Origin: Nostoc sp. NMS4
Lineage (GTDB): Bacteria; Cyanobacteriota; Cyanobacteriia; Cyanobacteriales; Nostocaceae
Assembly (NCBI RefSeq): GCF_017115095.1
Contig: NZ_JABXKI010000237.1
Coordinates: 1-36,424 of the forward strand
Direction of reading: 5' to 3'
Length of the DNA: 36,424 nucleotides
The position numbers were made by a program, and so were the translations under genes. The notes beneath the pieces are model-generated. The model was given only the letters and a program-made list of their open reading frames with translations. It was not told the origin of the DNA and did no database searches. Below, piece by piece: positions 17,088-24,479 of the stretch (within the stretch, counting starts at the first letter, position 1; the number at the start of each line of letters is the position of its first letter).

Positions 17088-17149
17088 ACCTTTGGAGATT
17101 GAGAATTAAATAATTTGTTTGGGGAAATTTTTATCAAGAAGAATTCAGG

Positions 17150-17169
17150 AGACGCGATGAATCGCGTCT
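17150..17169. repeat. Palindrome in the scyD-scyE gap
   Basis: A 9-bp perfect stem (AGACGCGAT / ATCGCGTCT) with a GA loop lies 10 bp before the end of scyD, in the 91-bp spacer. It is a common type of cyanobacterial spacer palindrome. No T-run follows on the minus strand. Confidence 0.55.
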
Positions 17170-17178
17170 ATGCAAAAG

Positions 17179-18435
17179 TCACAATTCTGGATGGTTTCTC
17201 TTTTTGTGCAACCAAGCGATGCCCAAAGCACCGATCGCTAATACACCGAAAGCAGAATCAGGTTCAGGAATAGACTTGATATTTTCAATTCTGAGAACTT
17301 GTCCTTCTCCTGGGCGATCGCCTCGGTTGGTGACGTATACTGCACCATCAGCACCAATAGTCAGGGCGCTAGGCGACTCTAATCCGTTGCCACTCAGAAG
17401 AGTTGTGCGAGTTCCATCGGTAGCTATTTTGATGACAGAACCATCAAAATTACCCTTCCAGGCTGACTGATTGGCGTACTGCAAAGCATACAAATTGCCC
17501 GCAGGATCAAATTGCAAGTCTGTAAGTTGGGTAAAGCCATCGGCGAAGACTGTTGGTGAACTATCAGCGCCGACTCGATAGATTTTTGCCCCACCTTCAG
17601 GGAAGGGAAAACCAGTAAATTGGCTGACATAATAAGCACCATCAGGCCCTTTTGCCACACTTGAGGGTACTGGTTGGGTTGCAAACTGCGATCGCACCTC
17701 TTCGCCAATAGATGGAACCTGTGCAGGCTCATTAGATGGGGTATCAGAAGGTGGAAAGACGGGATTAGTTAATATGTCTTGGGGAAAGGTAGTAATAGCT
17801 TGCAAGTTACTACCAGCAGTATTAACACGTAGTAAGTCGTTTGCACCTGCATCAACTACAACTAAATTATTGCCATCTATGATAAAACCCAAGGGATTGC
17901 TACCAACATCACCACCATCAGGATTGTTGGCTAGTTCATAGTTAGCTATATCAGCAACACTCTTCCAGGAATTGGTATTAAAGTCGGGAGCGATGATTTT
18001 ACCGAGGTCAGTGTAACCTAAATTGCGATCGCGGAAGGCTGGATTAGCGCCATACCCAATCAGAACATAAGGTTTACCTGTAGCATCAAATTGGATGTCA
18101 CGAGGCCCACCTGCTCCAGTGCCATCTGGTAACGCTATAGAAGGCAATCCTGTAAGTATGCGCTCGGTTTTACCATTCTCAATTTTGGTAACTGCGCCAC
18201 TTGTGCCATAGCATAAAGAATCACCTTGACCACTTGCTGGTGGAACACAAGCGCCATTTCCCCCGATTCCCGCCTCTGTAACATAGAGATTACCATCAGG
18301 GCCAAAGCTCAGACCACCGGCATTATATAGACCGTCGGCGATTACTGAAAAGGATGCGGCTGAGGCAGCTTTCATTCCCGAAAAAGCGGCAACACAAAAG
18401 GTGAGGATGGTAATAGTGAGTGGCTTCAGTTTCAT
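17179..18435 (-). CDS. scyD: ScyD, secreted ScyD/ScyE-family beta-propeller with PEP-CTERM tail
   Basis: The protein has 418 residues. The signal peptide MKLKPLTITILTFCVAAFSG is nearly the same as that of ScyE, with a probable cut near ASA. Propeller blades carry LSFGPDGNLYVTEAGIGGNG, NPLGFIIDGNNLVVVDAGAND, GPDGAYYVSQFTGFPFPEGG and IGADGAVYVTNRG. The C-terminus has SIPEPDSAFGVLAIGALGIA followed by HKKRN, the PEP-CTERM pattern. It sits 64 bp downstream of scyC and 91 bp upstream of scyE. It presumably acts with ScyE and ScyF in the periplasm or sheath. From memory, deletion of scyD in N. punctiforme does not abolish scytonemin, so it may be accessory. Confidence 0.9.
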   Translation of the reverse strand: MKLKPLTITILTFCVAAFSGMKAASAASFSVIADGLYNAGGLSFGPDGNLYVTEAGIGGNGACVPPASGQGDSLCYGTSGAVTKIENGKTERILTGLPSIALPDGTGAGGPRDIQFDATGKPYVLIGYGANPAFRDRNLGYTDLGKIIAPDFNTNSWKSVADIANYELANNPDGGDVGSNPLGFIIDGNNLVVVDAGANDLLRVNTAGSNLQAITTFPQDILTNPVFPPSDTPSNEPAQVPSIGEEVRSQFATQPVPSSVAKGPDGAYYVSQFTGFPFPEGGAKIYRVGADSSPTVFADGFTQLTDLQFDPAGNLYALQYANQSAWKGNFDGSVIKIATDGTRTTLLSGNGLESPSALTIGADGAVYVTNRGDRPGEGQVLRIENIKSIPEPDSAFGVLAIGALGIAWLHKKRNHPEL

Positions 18436-18499
18436 GTGTTGCAGGAAATTGAGGTAGGAATTTTAAACGCAGAGGGAAGCGCAGAGGGTCGCTGAGGTT

Positions 18500-19468
18500 T
18501 TAGTTAGTAACTAGGGATTCTGGAATTTTTGGGAGGTAGCTCATTCCCCGATCAAATGATTTGAGGTTGCCAGCTTTGGCTTCGAGTAAACGTTTGATGT
18601 TCATGCTCTCAGCACCAAAGTCTTCAATTTGAAGTTTGCCGTGGGTGACAGTTCCATCTGTTTTCCAAAATGTGATTCTATGCAGGATAAAACCTGAAGC
18701 TTCGGGGTCTGCGAAGGAGTATGCGGTTGGGATAAGTAAGGCTACAGAACGTTGATAATATTCGTAGTCTGGATAAAAGTGTTCTTGTTCAAGTAAGTAG
18801 TATTTACTCAAAGAATGAACTCGTACAGAAACTTTTACCTTTTGGTCATATTCATCTTTGAATTCACCTGATTCAGAAGTAATATCACCATTTGGTCGCA
18901 GCAAATGCGCCCACTCATCGACATTTCTTAAGTCTTGTAAGTATTCGATGCCGATTTCAATTGGAGCATCAACATAAATACTATCTGTATCGATAAAGTG
19001 GCTTCCTTTGGCTGCTGAGGTCAGACCCGCTTTGCGTTCCAAATTACCTTTGAGAGAACGACATTCAGAAGTGTGTACTGTATGAATTCCTTGCATAATC
19101 ATCTGAGTCTGTCGTTTAGGATCGACAAAGCTCAACCAGTGAAAATACACACCCTTTTCATCTGTTCCTGGCTCAATATAGTCTGTAGGAAACAATAAAA
19201 CAGGGTAAACCTGAAAATATTTCTGATACTCTAATCCACAATGCCACTCAATGCCGTAAAAAAGCGGATTTTCTAATTTTTTAACATGATAGTAGAGATT
19301 TTTGTGATAGCCAGATGCAGTTCCCAGCCAGGTATCCTCGTCAATTTGCTCTTTCATCCGGCTGTAAAGCGTCCATTCATCTAAATTCTTTAAACTACAA
19401 AGGTAATCAAAGGCGTTCTCTGGTGAAGTAGCAATATAAGCTGATGTTGCAAAAGTATTTCTTTCCAC
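18500..19468 (-). CDS. scyC: ScyC, scytonemin precursor cyclase/decarboxylase
   Basis: ScyC cyclises and decarboxylates the ScyA coupling product to give the tricyclic ketone precursor of scytonemin. The protein has 322 residues and no signal peptide, so it is cytoplasmic. The start is GTG (MERNTF), fixed by AAGGAG five to six bases upstream. The sequence looks like two related halves of about 160 residues. IATSPENAFDYLCSLKNLDEW (about 13-33) parallels VDAPIEIGIEYLQDLRNVDEW in the second half, each half has a YPVLLFPTDYI/ALLIPTAYSF strand, and each ends with a helix finishing in ERKAG/EAKAG. This helix-grip layout resembles SRPBCC/START-like folds; that fold assignment is my inference. It lies 25 bp after scyB. 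Confidence 0.93.
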   Translation of the reverse strand: MERNTFATSAYIATSPENAFDYLCSLKNLDEWTLYSRMKEQIDEDTWLGTASGYHKNLYYHVKKLENPLFYGIEWHCGLEYQKYFQVYPVLLFPTDYIEPGTDEKGVYFHWLSFVDPKRQTQMIMQGIHTVHTSECRSLKGNLERKAGLTSAAKGSHFIDTDSIYVDAPIEIGIEYLQDLRNVDEWAHLLRPNGDITSESGEFKDEYDQKVKVSVRVHSLSKYYLLEQEHFYPDYEYYQRSVALLIPTAYSFADPEASGFILHRITFWKTDGTVTHGKLQIEDFGAESMNIKRLLEAKAGNLKSFDRGMSYLPKIPESLVTN

Positions 19469-19493
19469 TTTTCACTCCTTAAGATAATAATAA

Positions 19494-20555
19494 TTAAGCT
19501 GCGATCGCTGTAGTCTTAATTCGCTTACTATTGTTGATTCGGTCTTCTGCTAATCGTCTGGCAGCATCGTTAGTAGTAACTCCCTGGACTTGAGCAATAT
19601 CAAAAATTGCTAATAGCGTGTCATAAATGTTATGCACTTGTTTGAAAGCCTTTTCTTCGTCATAACCAATCATTTCGTTGTAAACATTAATTAACCCTCC
19701 GGCATTAATTACATAATCAGGGCTGTAAAGAATCCCTTTTTTAGCAAGCATTTGACTATGTAGTTGCTCGTTATCCAATTGATTGTTAGCTGCACCAGCA
19801 ATAATGGAAGCTTGCAGAAAAGGAATTGTATGACTATTAAGAATTCCTCCTAAAGCGCAAGGAGAAAAGATATCTACATCAAGAGCGTAAATTTCGGTTG
19901 GTTCTACAACAGTTGCGCCAAAAAGCCGTTTTACTTCTTCTGCTTTTACTGGATCTACATCGCTAACAAAAAGCTGGACATCATGCTCATGTAAATGCCG
20001 ACAGAGATTTTTACCGACATTTCCTAAGCCTTGAACTGCAACTTTCATGCCATCAAGTCTTTTGCTCTGCCAACGAGATTCTACAGCCGCTTTAATTCCT
20101 AGAAAAACTCCTAGTGATGTTATGGGAGCAGGTCCACCAGATTTTTCTGATACCCCGACAACATATTTAGTTTCTTGACTAATTGTCCGCACATCGTCAG
20201 GGGTAATATTAACATCTTGACCGGTAATAAAACGTCCATTTAAGCTATCAACAAAACGTCCATAAGCTCTCAATAGCTCATCTGTTTTATTTTCAGGATT
20301 AGCGATAATGACTGCTTTACCGCCACCAGCCGGAATATTTGCACAGGCGGCTTTATATGTCATTCCCCGACTCAGACGAAGTGCATCTTTTAAAGCAGCT
20401 TCTTCATTAACATAAGGCATGAGTCTTGTAGCTCCCATCGCTGGTCCCAAGGTCGTATCATGGATGGCAATAATTGCCTTAATTTCAGGATTTTTACCAT
20501 GACAGAAGAGAACTTGTTCGTGACCCATTTCTCTAACAGTTTCAAATAGCAGCAT
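19494..20555 (-). CDS. scyB: ScyB, leucine dehydrogenase-like tryptophan dehydrogenase
   Basis: ScyB oxidatively deaminates tryptophan to indole-3-pyruvate with NAD+. The protein has 353 residues and the Glu/Leu/Phe/Val dehydrogenase fold. The substrate domain includes LGPAMGATRLMPY, the SRGMTYKAACANIPAGGGKAVI block with catalytic lysine near residue 80, and TGQDVNITPDDV. The Rossmann domain starts with VAVQGLGNVGKNLCRHL and is followed by CALGGILN and AGAANNQL. A GTG at 20561 would add two residues. I choose the ATG at 20555 because GAGAGG lies just upstream. It is followed after 25 bp by scyC, with which it must be co-transcribed, and preceded by a 297-bp gap from scyA. Confidence 0.95.
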   Translation of the reverse strand: MLLFETVREMGHEQVLFCHGKNPEIKAIIAIHDTTLGPAMGATRLMPYVNEEAALKDALRLSRGMTYKAACANIPAGGGKAVIIANPENKTDELLRAYGRFVDSLNGRFITGQDVNITPDDVRTISQETKYVVGVSEKSGGPAPITSLGVFLGIKAAVESRWQSKRLDGMKVAVQGLGNVGKNLCRHLHEHDVQLFVSDVDPVKAEEVKRLFGATVVEPTEIYALDVDIFSPCALGGILNSHTIPFLQASIIAGAANNQLDNEQLHSQMLAKKGILYSPDYVINAGGLINVYNEMIGYDEEKAFKQVHNIYDTLLAIFDIAQVQGVTTNDAARRLAEDRINNSKRIKTTAIAA

Positions 20556-20852
20556 TTTCACCTCTCGATATTGTTTAGTATTGGTTAGAGAAAGTAATGA
20601 CCATTACAAAATGTAAAGATATAGACATAAAAACACTCTCAAAGATTTAAGATGGGATGGAGTTAGAAAAAACCTTGGTGTTCAAAAATCAAAAATTCCA
20701 GTTTACTGGGTATGTTTTGGCCGGAATAAAGTTTTTGTCACTTCTAAATTCATCATTTGCTGAATAGACGAATCCAAACTGCGTTGTAAATTCTGCTTTC
20801 TTGGAGTGTTTTAGTGTCTATAAGAATTGAATGAGATTGCAAGCTTTTAAAG

Positions 20853-22745
20853 TCAAATCATTGGAAATGAAACTTGCTTGGTTGCACTTTTCGCCGGACT
20901 TGATTTAACTCCTTGTGCTGCCAAACTCTTATTACGTCCACCAGAAGGCGCTGGTCGATCAGCATCAATCACGACATCGATCAGAAAGGGAACATTTGAT
21001 GCGATCGCTTGTTCTAATGCTGGTTCAATATCCGACTCTCTGACGACTACGATCGCTTCTGCTCCCATACCACGAGCAATCATGGCAAAGTTTGTTGGTG
21101 GAAGTGTTGCATCTGCACCCTTTAACCCCAAGATTTTCATCCCTTGATGGCACATGTTGTAACGCGCATCGTTGAGTACAATCCAGATTGCGGGAATTTT
21201 GTATTTCACAGCTGTGCTGATTTCGTTATTCATTAGCATTGCCCCATCGCCGACAATTCCCACAGCTTTGCTATTGTTCGCCAGCGCTGCACCCAACACT
21301 CCAGTAACAGCGTGACCCATTGCGCCGACTCCGGTACTGACTCGGTAACGATTGGCTTCGGCAAATTGCAGTAGATGCGTTGACCAAGTAAAGGAGTTAC
21401 CACACTCTGCCATGACTATCGCATCGCTACCCTCAACAACGATCTTTTGAATTGCTGCCATCAATACTTCTGGCCGCACTGGATAATCTACGTCTGGTGC
21501 AGGTTCAATTGCTTTATGTTCTGGACGAGGTAATGACAAAGTTGTGGAATGAGGAGCATCTGGTAATTGCTGCAATAACTCTTTCACAAAAGCTTTGATG
21601 TCAGAGCGAACTCCGAAAGTTTCAACATGGGGATAGGCTACACCTGGAACTTCCGGGTCAATATCGACATGGACAAAACCTCCTTTTGGAACTAGCGCCG
21701 AACTCCAGAAAGAAGTCGGTTCACCAAGGCGGGTTCCTAATACGAGTGTGCGTAGTGGAGGTTGTTCTTCCATATAAGTTAAGACGGAAGTGTGACCGCC
21801 TAAACCTGTGACTCCCACAAACTGGGGATGATCTTCGGGGAAGATACCTTTACCACGGGGTGAACAGATGACGGCTGCTCCAGTTTTTTCAGCGAGTTGG
21901 CGGATTTCGGCTGCTGCATCACGCGCACCGAAACCAACCCAGATAGCAAAGGGGCCAGATGATAATAACTCTACAGATTTAGCGATCGCTTCTTTGGAAG
22001 CAGTCATCGGAAATGGCGAAATATTTAGTTGGGGTAAGGCTATATCCTCAACTAAACTTGTCTGCACAGCGGTGGGAATACTCAAATGGGCGACAAACCC
22101 GCCTGGTTGCGCCATAGCCAGAGCCAATTTACGAAAAATCTGTGGTAGTTGAGCCGCAGATTCAATCGTAATTGCATAGTTGAATAGCGCTCCTGAGGTA
22201 AAAATCCCTCCACTAGGCAATGTGTAAGTGCTGGTTTCTTGAATTGCCCAACGTCCACGCTGCGGTGCTGAGGTGCAAGCCGACAACAAAATCACTTTTG
22301 CACCTTCACCACGAGCCGCAAATACTCCGGTGATGGCATTAGTGATCCCCGGCCCTGCTGTGGTAAAAACTACAGTGGGGCGATTATTAGCAAAGTAAGC
22401 TTCGGTGGCTGCAAATGCGGCTCCGGCTTCATGGCGGAAGTTCAACACCTCTATAGTGCTATTGGATAGCGCACCCCAAAGGCTGGCCATTGCACCACCA
22501 GCAACACCAAAAGCGTAGCTTACTCCCAAATTTTCCAACATTTGAGCGATCGCATCGGCAACTGAGAGCGTTGGGGTTGTTTGATCGTTTAAAAAAGGCT
22601 GAATTCCCCCATTATTCTCCAATTCATCAACCTTGCAGGAGTCAGACACAGATTCTACATATCTGTTTGCGGGAAGTTCCTTGTATGGCTCAGTGGTGAT
22701 GAGAGGAGAGTTTGAACCAGTATAGTTTTGACTCATTGGTTTCAC
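20853..22745 (-). CDS. scyA: ScyA, ThDP-dependent acetolactate synthase-like coupling enzyme
   Basis: ScyA performs the acyloin-type coupling of indole-3-pyruvate with 4-hydroxyphenylpyruvate to a beta-ketoacid, the first committed step of scytonemin assembly. The protein has 630 residues. An N-terminal extension of about 60 residues precedes the ThDP Pyr domain (SVADAIAQMLENLGVSYAFG, with the catalytic glutamate in FRHEAGAAFAATEAYF). A central domain carries FAIWVGFGARDA, and the PP domain has the ThDP-Mg motif GDGAMLMNNEI...LNDARYN. ALS-type enzymes share this order. The listed start is a GTG at 22745; an ATG three codons in (22736) is equally possible and neither has a good ribosome site. 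It is divergent from the regulator genes across a 1.7-kb spacer. Confidence 0.95.
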   Translation of the reverse strand: MKPMSQNYTGSNSPLITTEPYKELPANRYVESVSDSCKVDELENNGGIQPFLNDQTTPTLSVADAIAQMLENLGVSYAFGVAGGAMASLWGALSNSTIEVLNFRHEAGAAFAATEAYFANNRPTVVFTTAGPGITNAITGVFAARGEGAKVILLSACTSAPQRGRWAIQETSTYTLPSGGIFTSGALFNYAITIESAAQLPQIFRKLALAMAQPGGFVAHLSIPTAVQTSLVEDIALPQLNISPFPMTASKEAIAKSVELLSSGPFAIWVGFGARDAAAEIRQLAEKTGAAVICSPRGKGIFPEDHPQFVGVTGLGGHTSVLTYMEEQPPLRTLVLGTRLGEPTSFWSSALVPKGGFVHVDIDPEVPGVAYPHVETFGVRSDIKAFVKELLQQLPDAPHSTTLSLPRPEHKAIEPAPDVDYPVRPEVLMAAIQKIVVEGSDAIVMAECGNSFTWSTHLLQFAEANRYRVSTGVGAMGHAVTGVLGAALANNSKAVGIVGDGAMLMNNEISTAVKYKIPAIWIVLNDARYNMCHQGMKILGLKGADATLPPTNFAMIARGMGAEAIVVVRESDIEPALEQAIASNVPFLIDVVIDADRPAPSGGRNKSLAAQGVKSSPAKSATKQVSFPMI

Positions 22746-22990
22746 GTAATTACAGAAAGTTATACAAAGGCTTTTTAATTTACAATCGCAGCGCGAGAAA
22801 TACTTAATACAAACAACTCTGTTGTTTACTACAGCTATGACCTAGTTTGGGCGATAGTAGAAATGGTTGATCGCTGCTGATTGATGCTCGTGAGCGCAGT
22901 ACCAAAAAATTTTTACCAAAAGTATACAACAGTTGGATCTGTGCTTCTTGTGATCAGAATAGAGCAGACCAAGACCGTTGTACAATCAAA

Positions 22991-23024
22991 AATCTTTTGA
23001 TGTGGGTGTCAATTCTTTCGCTTC
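22991..23024 (-). promoter_or_regulatory. Shared scyA/trpE motif, copy A
   Basis: AATCTTTTGATGTGGGTGTC followed by AATTCTTTCGCTT on the plus strand. The centre lies about 260 bp upstream of the scyA start. On the scyA-coding strand it reads GCGAAAGAATTGACACCC. It is nearly identical to copy B. Confidence 0.55.
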
Positions 23025-23241
23025 TATGGTGATGACTACAGTACTTGAGTAGATTAGCGGGTAAAAACTAAATCATATAAAGGTGTATAAAGTAACAAAT
23101 AACCTGAACTCAAACACGTCTCATAATCTTTACAAAGCTTAATATAGCTAGCTTTAATAGCACCGATCGACTTACTGAACCGCCTGGGGAGGTTCTTAGC
23201 TTGTGGTGATTATTATGATGAAAACCTAATTGGCAATGAAA

Positions 23242-23275
23242 AATCTTTTGATACGGGTGTCAATTCTTTCCCTTT
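23242..23275 (-). promoter_or_regulatory. Shared scyA/trpE motif, copy B
   Basis: AATCTTTTGATACGGGTGTC followed by AATTCTTTCCCTTT, in the same orientation as copy A and 251 bp further from scyA. The preceding TTGGCAATGAAA also resembles the bases before copies A and C. Confidence 0.55.
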
Positions 23276-23326
23276 GATCATGATTGTGACATTTGCAACT
23301 TAGTCACCCTGAAAGATTGATATTTT

Positions 23327-23355
23327 GCGTAGGCGTAACCCGCCGTAAGCATCGC
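23327..23355. repeat. Short dispersed repeat (second copy of the tnpA-inserted type)
   Basis: GCGTAGGCGTAACCCGCC... matches 1542-1570 at 26 of 29 positions. Here it lies between motif copies B and C in the scyA regulatory region, so it may have altered their spacing. Confidence 0.7.
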
Positions 23356-23387
23356 AGAAGCGGCACATTACCAAATTTGCAATAGAA

Positions 23388-23421
23388 AATATTTTGATCT
23401 GGTTGTCAATTCTTTTGTTTT
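23388..23421 (-). promoter_or_regulatory. Shared scyA/trpE motif, copy C
   Basis: AATATTTTGATCTGGTTGTC followed by AATTCTTTTGTTT; the most diverged of the three upstream copies, 146 bp from copy B and in the same orientation. The TTGACA core on the minus strand is intact. Confidence 0.5.
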
Positions 23422-23633
23422 AGAACTTATACAAATTTTTATCCGAATTAAAGCATGAGCCGATTTGGCGGTTCTTATATTGTCACCAAAAACTCTTTGG
23501 GTCAATTATTTGTAACGAGAAAGACATCATTAATGAACTTTTTATATTTCCTTGGAGAGATGATTAAGCGTTCAGTACGTGATTACTTGATAAAATATAT
23601 TTTTTTGATATACAATTCAGTCCAGCATACTTA

Positions 23634-23681
23634 GTATAAGTTCGTGTTTCTTTATATGCTAAAACAAACACGAACTTATAC
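23634..23681. promoter_or_regulatory. 16-bp perfect inverted repeat in the scyA-kinase spacer
   Basis: GTATAAGTTCGTGTTT (23634-23649) is the exact reverse complement of AAACACGAACTTATAC (23666-23681), with a 16-nt AT-rich loop. It sits about 800 bp before the kinase start. Directly after it two TATAAT-like hexamers occur (within ACGTATAATTTCGGTATAATTG). An operator, a small-RNA terminator, or an element end are all possible. Confidence 0.5.
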
Positions 23682-23929
23682 CTAAAGATATACGTATAAT
23701 TTCGGTATAATTGTACTTCTTACGACAGATATTTAACCATACTATTATATAGTTAGATACATGAGAGAGTAAGTTAAGATAAATTAAGCAAATAAGTTGA
23801 TGAGTGAAATTTGTTCATTTAAGCCAGGTCTAGTACTGCACATCGCGTTTATGTTGAAAATCAAATGACTCTACACTAGTACAGCACAGCGTAAACCCAA
23901 CTACCATCTTAATTAACCAGACAGATAGG

Positions 23930-23947
23930 GACAATTCATGAATTGTC
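23930..23947. repeat. 18-bp perfect palindrome
   Basis: GACAATTCATGAATTGTC is fully self-complementary. Similar sequences are frequent in Nostoc spacers, so I treat it as a dispersed repeat rather than an operator. Confidence 0.5.
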
Positions 23948-24024
23948 TCTACTCAAGCAACTGGTTAAAGGTAGGTAAACTTCTGGCACAGTGTACTAGT
24001 AGTTCGCTAAATTCCTTGGCGAGC

Positions 24025-24064
24025 GAAAAGTTAAAGGATAAAGATTTTTATCCTTTAACTTTTC
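24025..24064. promoter_or_regulatory. 18-bp perfect hairpin with 4-nt loop upstream of the kinase
   Basis: GAAAAGTTAAAGGATAAA (24025-24042) pairs perfectly with TTTATCCTTTAACTTTTC (24047-24064) around GATT. The stem is AT-rich but long. It is 415 bp before the kinase start codon. It could sit in a long 5' leader or end a short transcript; there is no U-run after it on either strand. Confidence 0.5.
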
Positions 24065-24479
24065 CCAGTCGAAACCCAGTAATTTTAGGTTGGTGAACTA
24101 TTTAGTTAGTTTTGGTGCAGGACTAATTTAAATTTAAAATATCTTTTCTAGTTATAGATTAAGAGTTTTTAACTCTTGTCTAATAAGGTTTATTGACTAA
24201 TCTGAATTTGATTTGTCTAATTTTTTTGCTGCTATCAAAAGCTGTTTAAGTCAATAGTCAATTTTTTTAAACATTTAGGTTTTTTTTAGGAAAATTTGGT
24301 TCAATAATTCACGTTTTACTGGTATGATAATTTTTGTTAAGATGCTTTGTAACATTTATTAATTTTCTAACTAATTTCCTTTTTCAACAACCAAAGAATG
24401 CACCAAATAGTTTAGTAAGTTATGACTATTAACTGATCAACGCCTATGGTGTTGATTGATTACCAGGGGAAGTAGAAAT

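Larger units (their letters stand above)
22746..24479. other. 1.7-kb divergent intergenic region between scyA and the sensor kinase
   Basis: No open frame with recognisable content lies here. In order it contains shared motifs A, B and C, a short dispersed repeat between B and C, a 16-bp inverted repeat, an 18-bp palindrome, and an 18-bp hairpin. The last 380 bp before the kinase are very AT-rich with many T-tracts. Variants of CTAGTAC-GCACA occur at about 23829, 23876 and 23988, suggesting a decayed small repeat element around 23829-24003. Regulatory control of scyA and perhaps of the kinase must lie here. Confidence 0.7.

Noticed and set aside
20556..20852. Possible fifth copy of the shared motif in the scyA-scyB gap (TTTTTGTCACTTCTAAATTC)
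   Set aside because: Only a short GTCA..TTCT core matches and the GAT and GGG blocks are missing, so it is no better than chance in AT-rich DNA.
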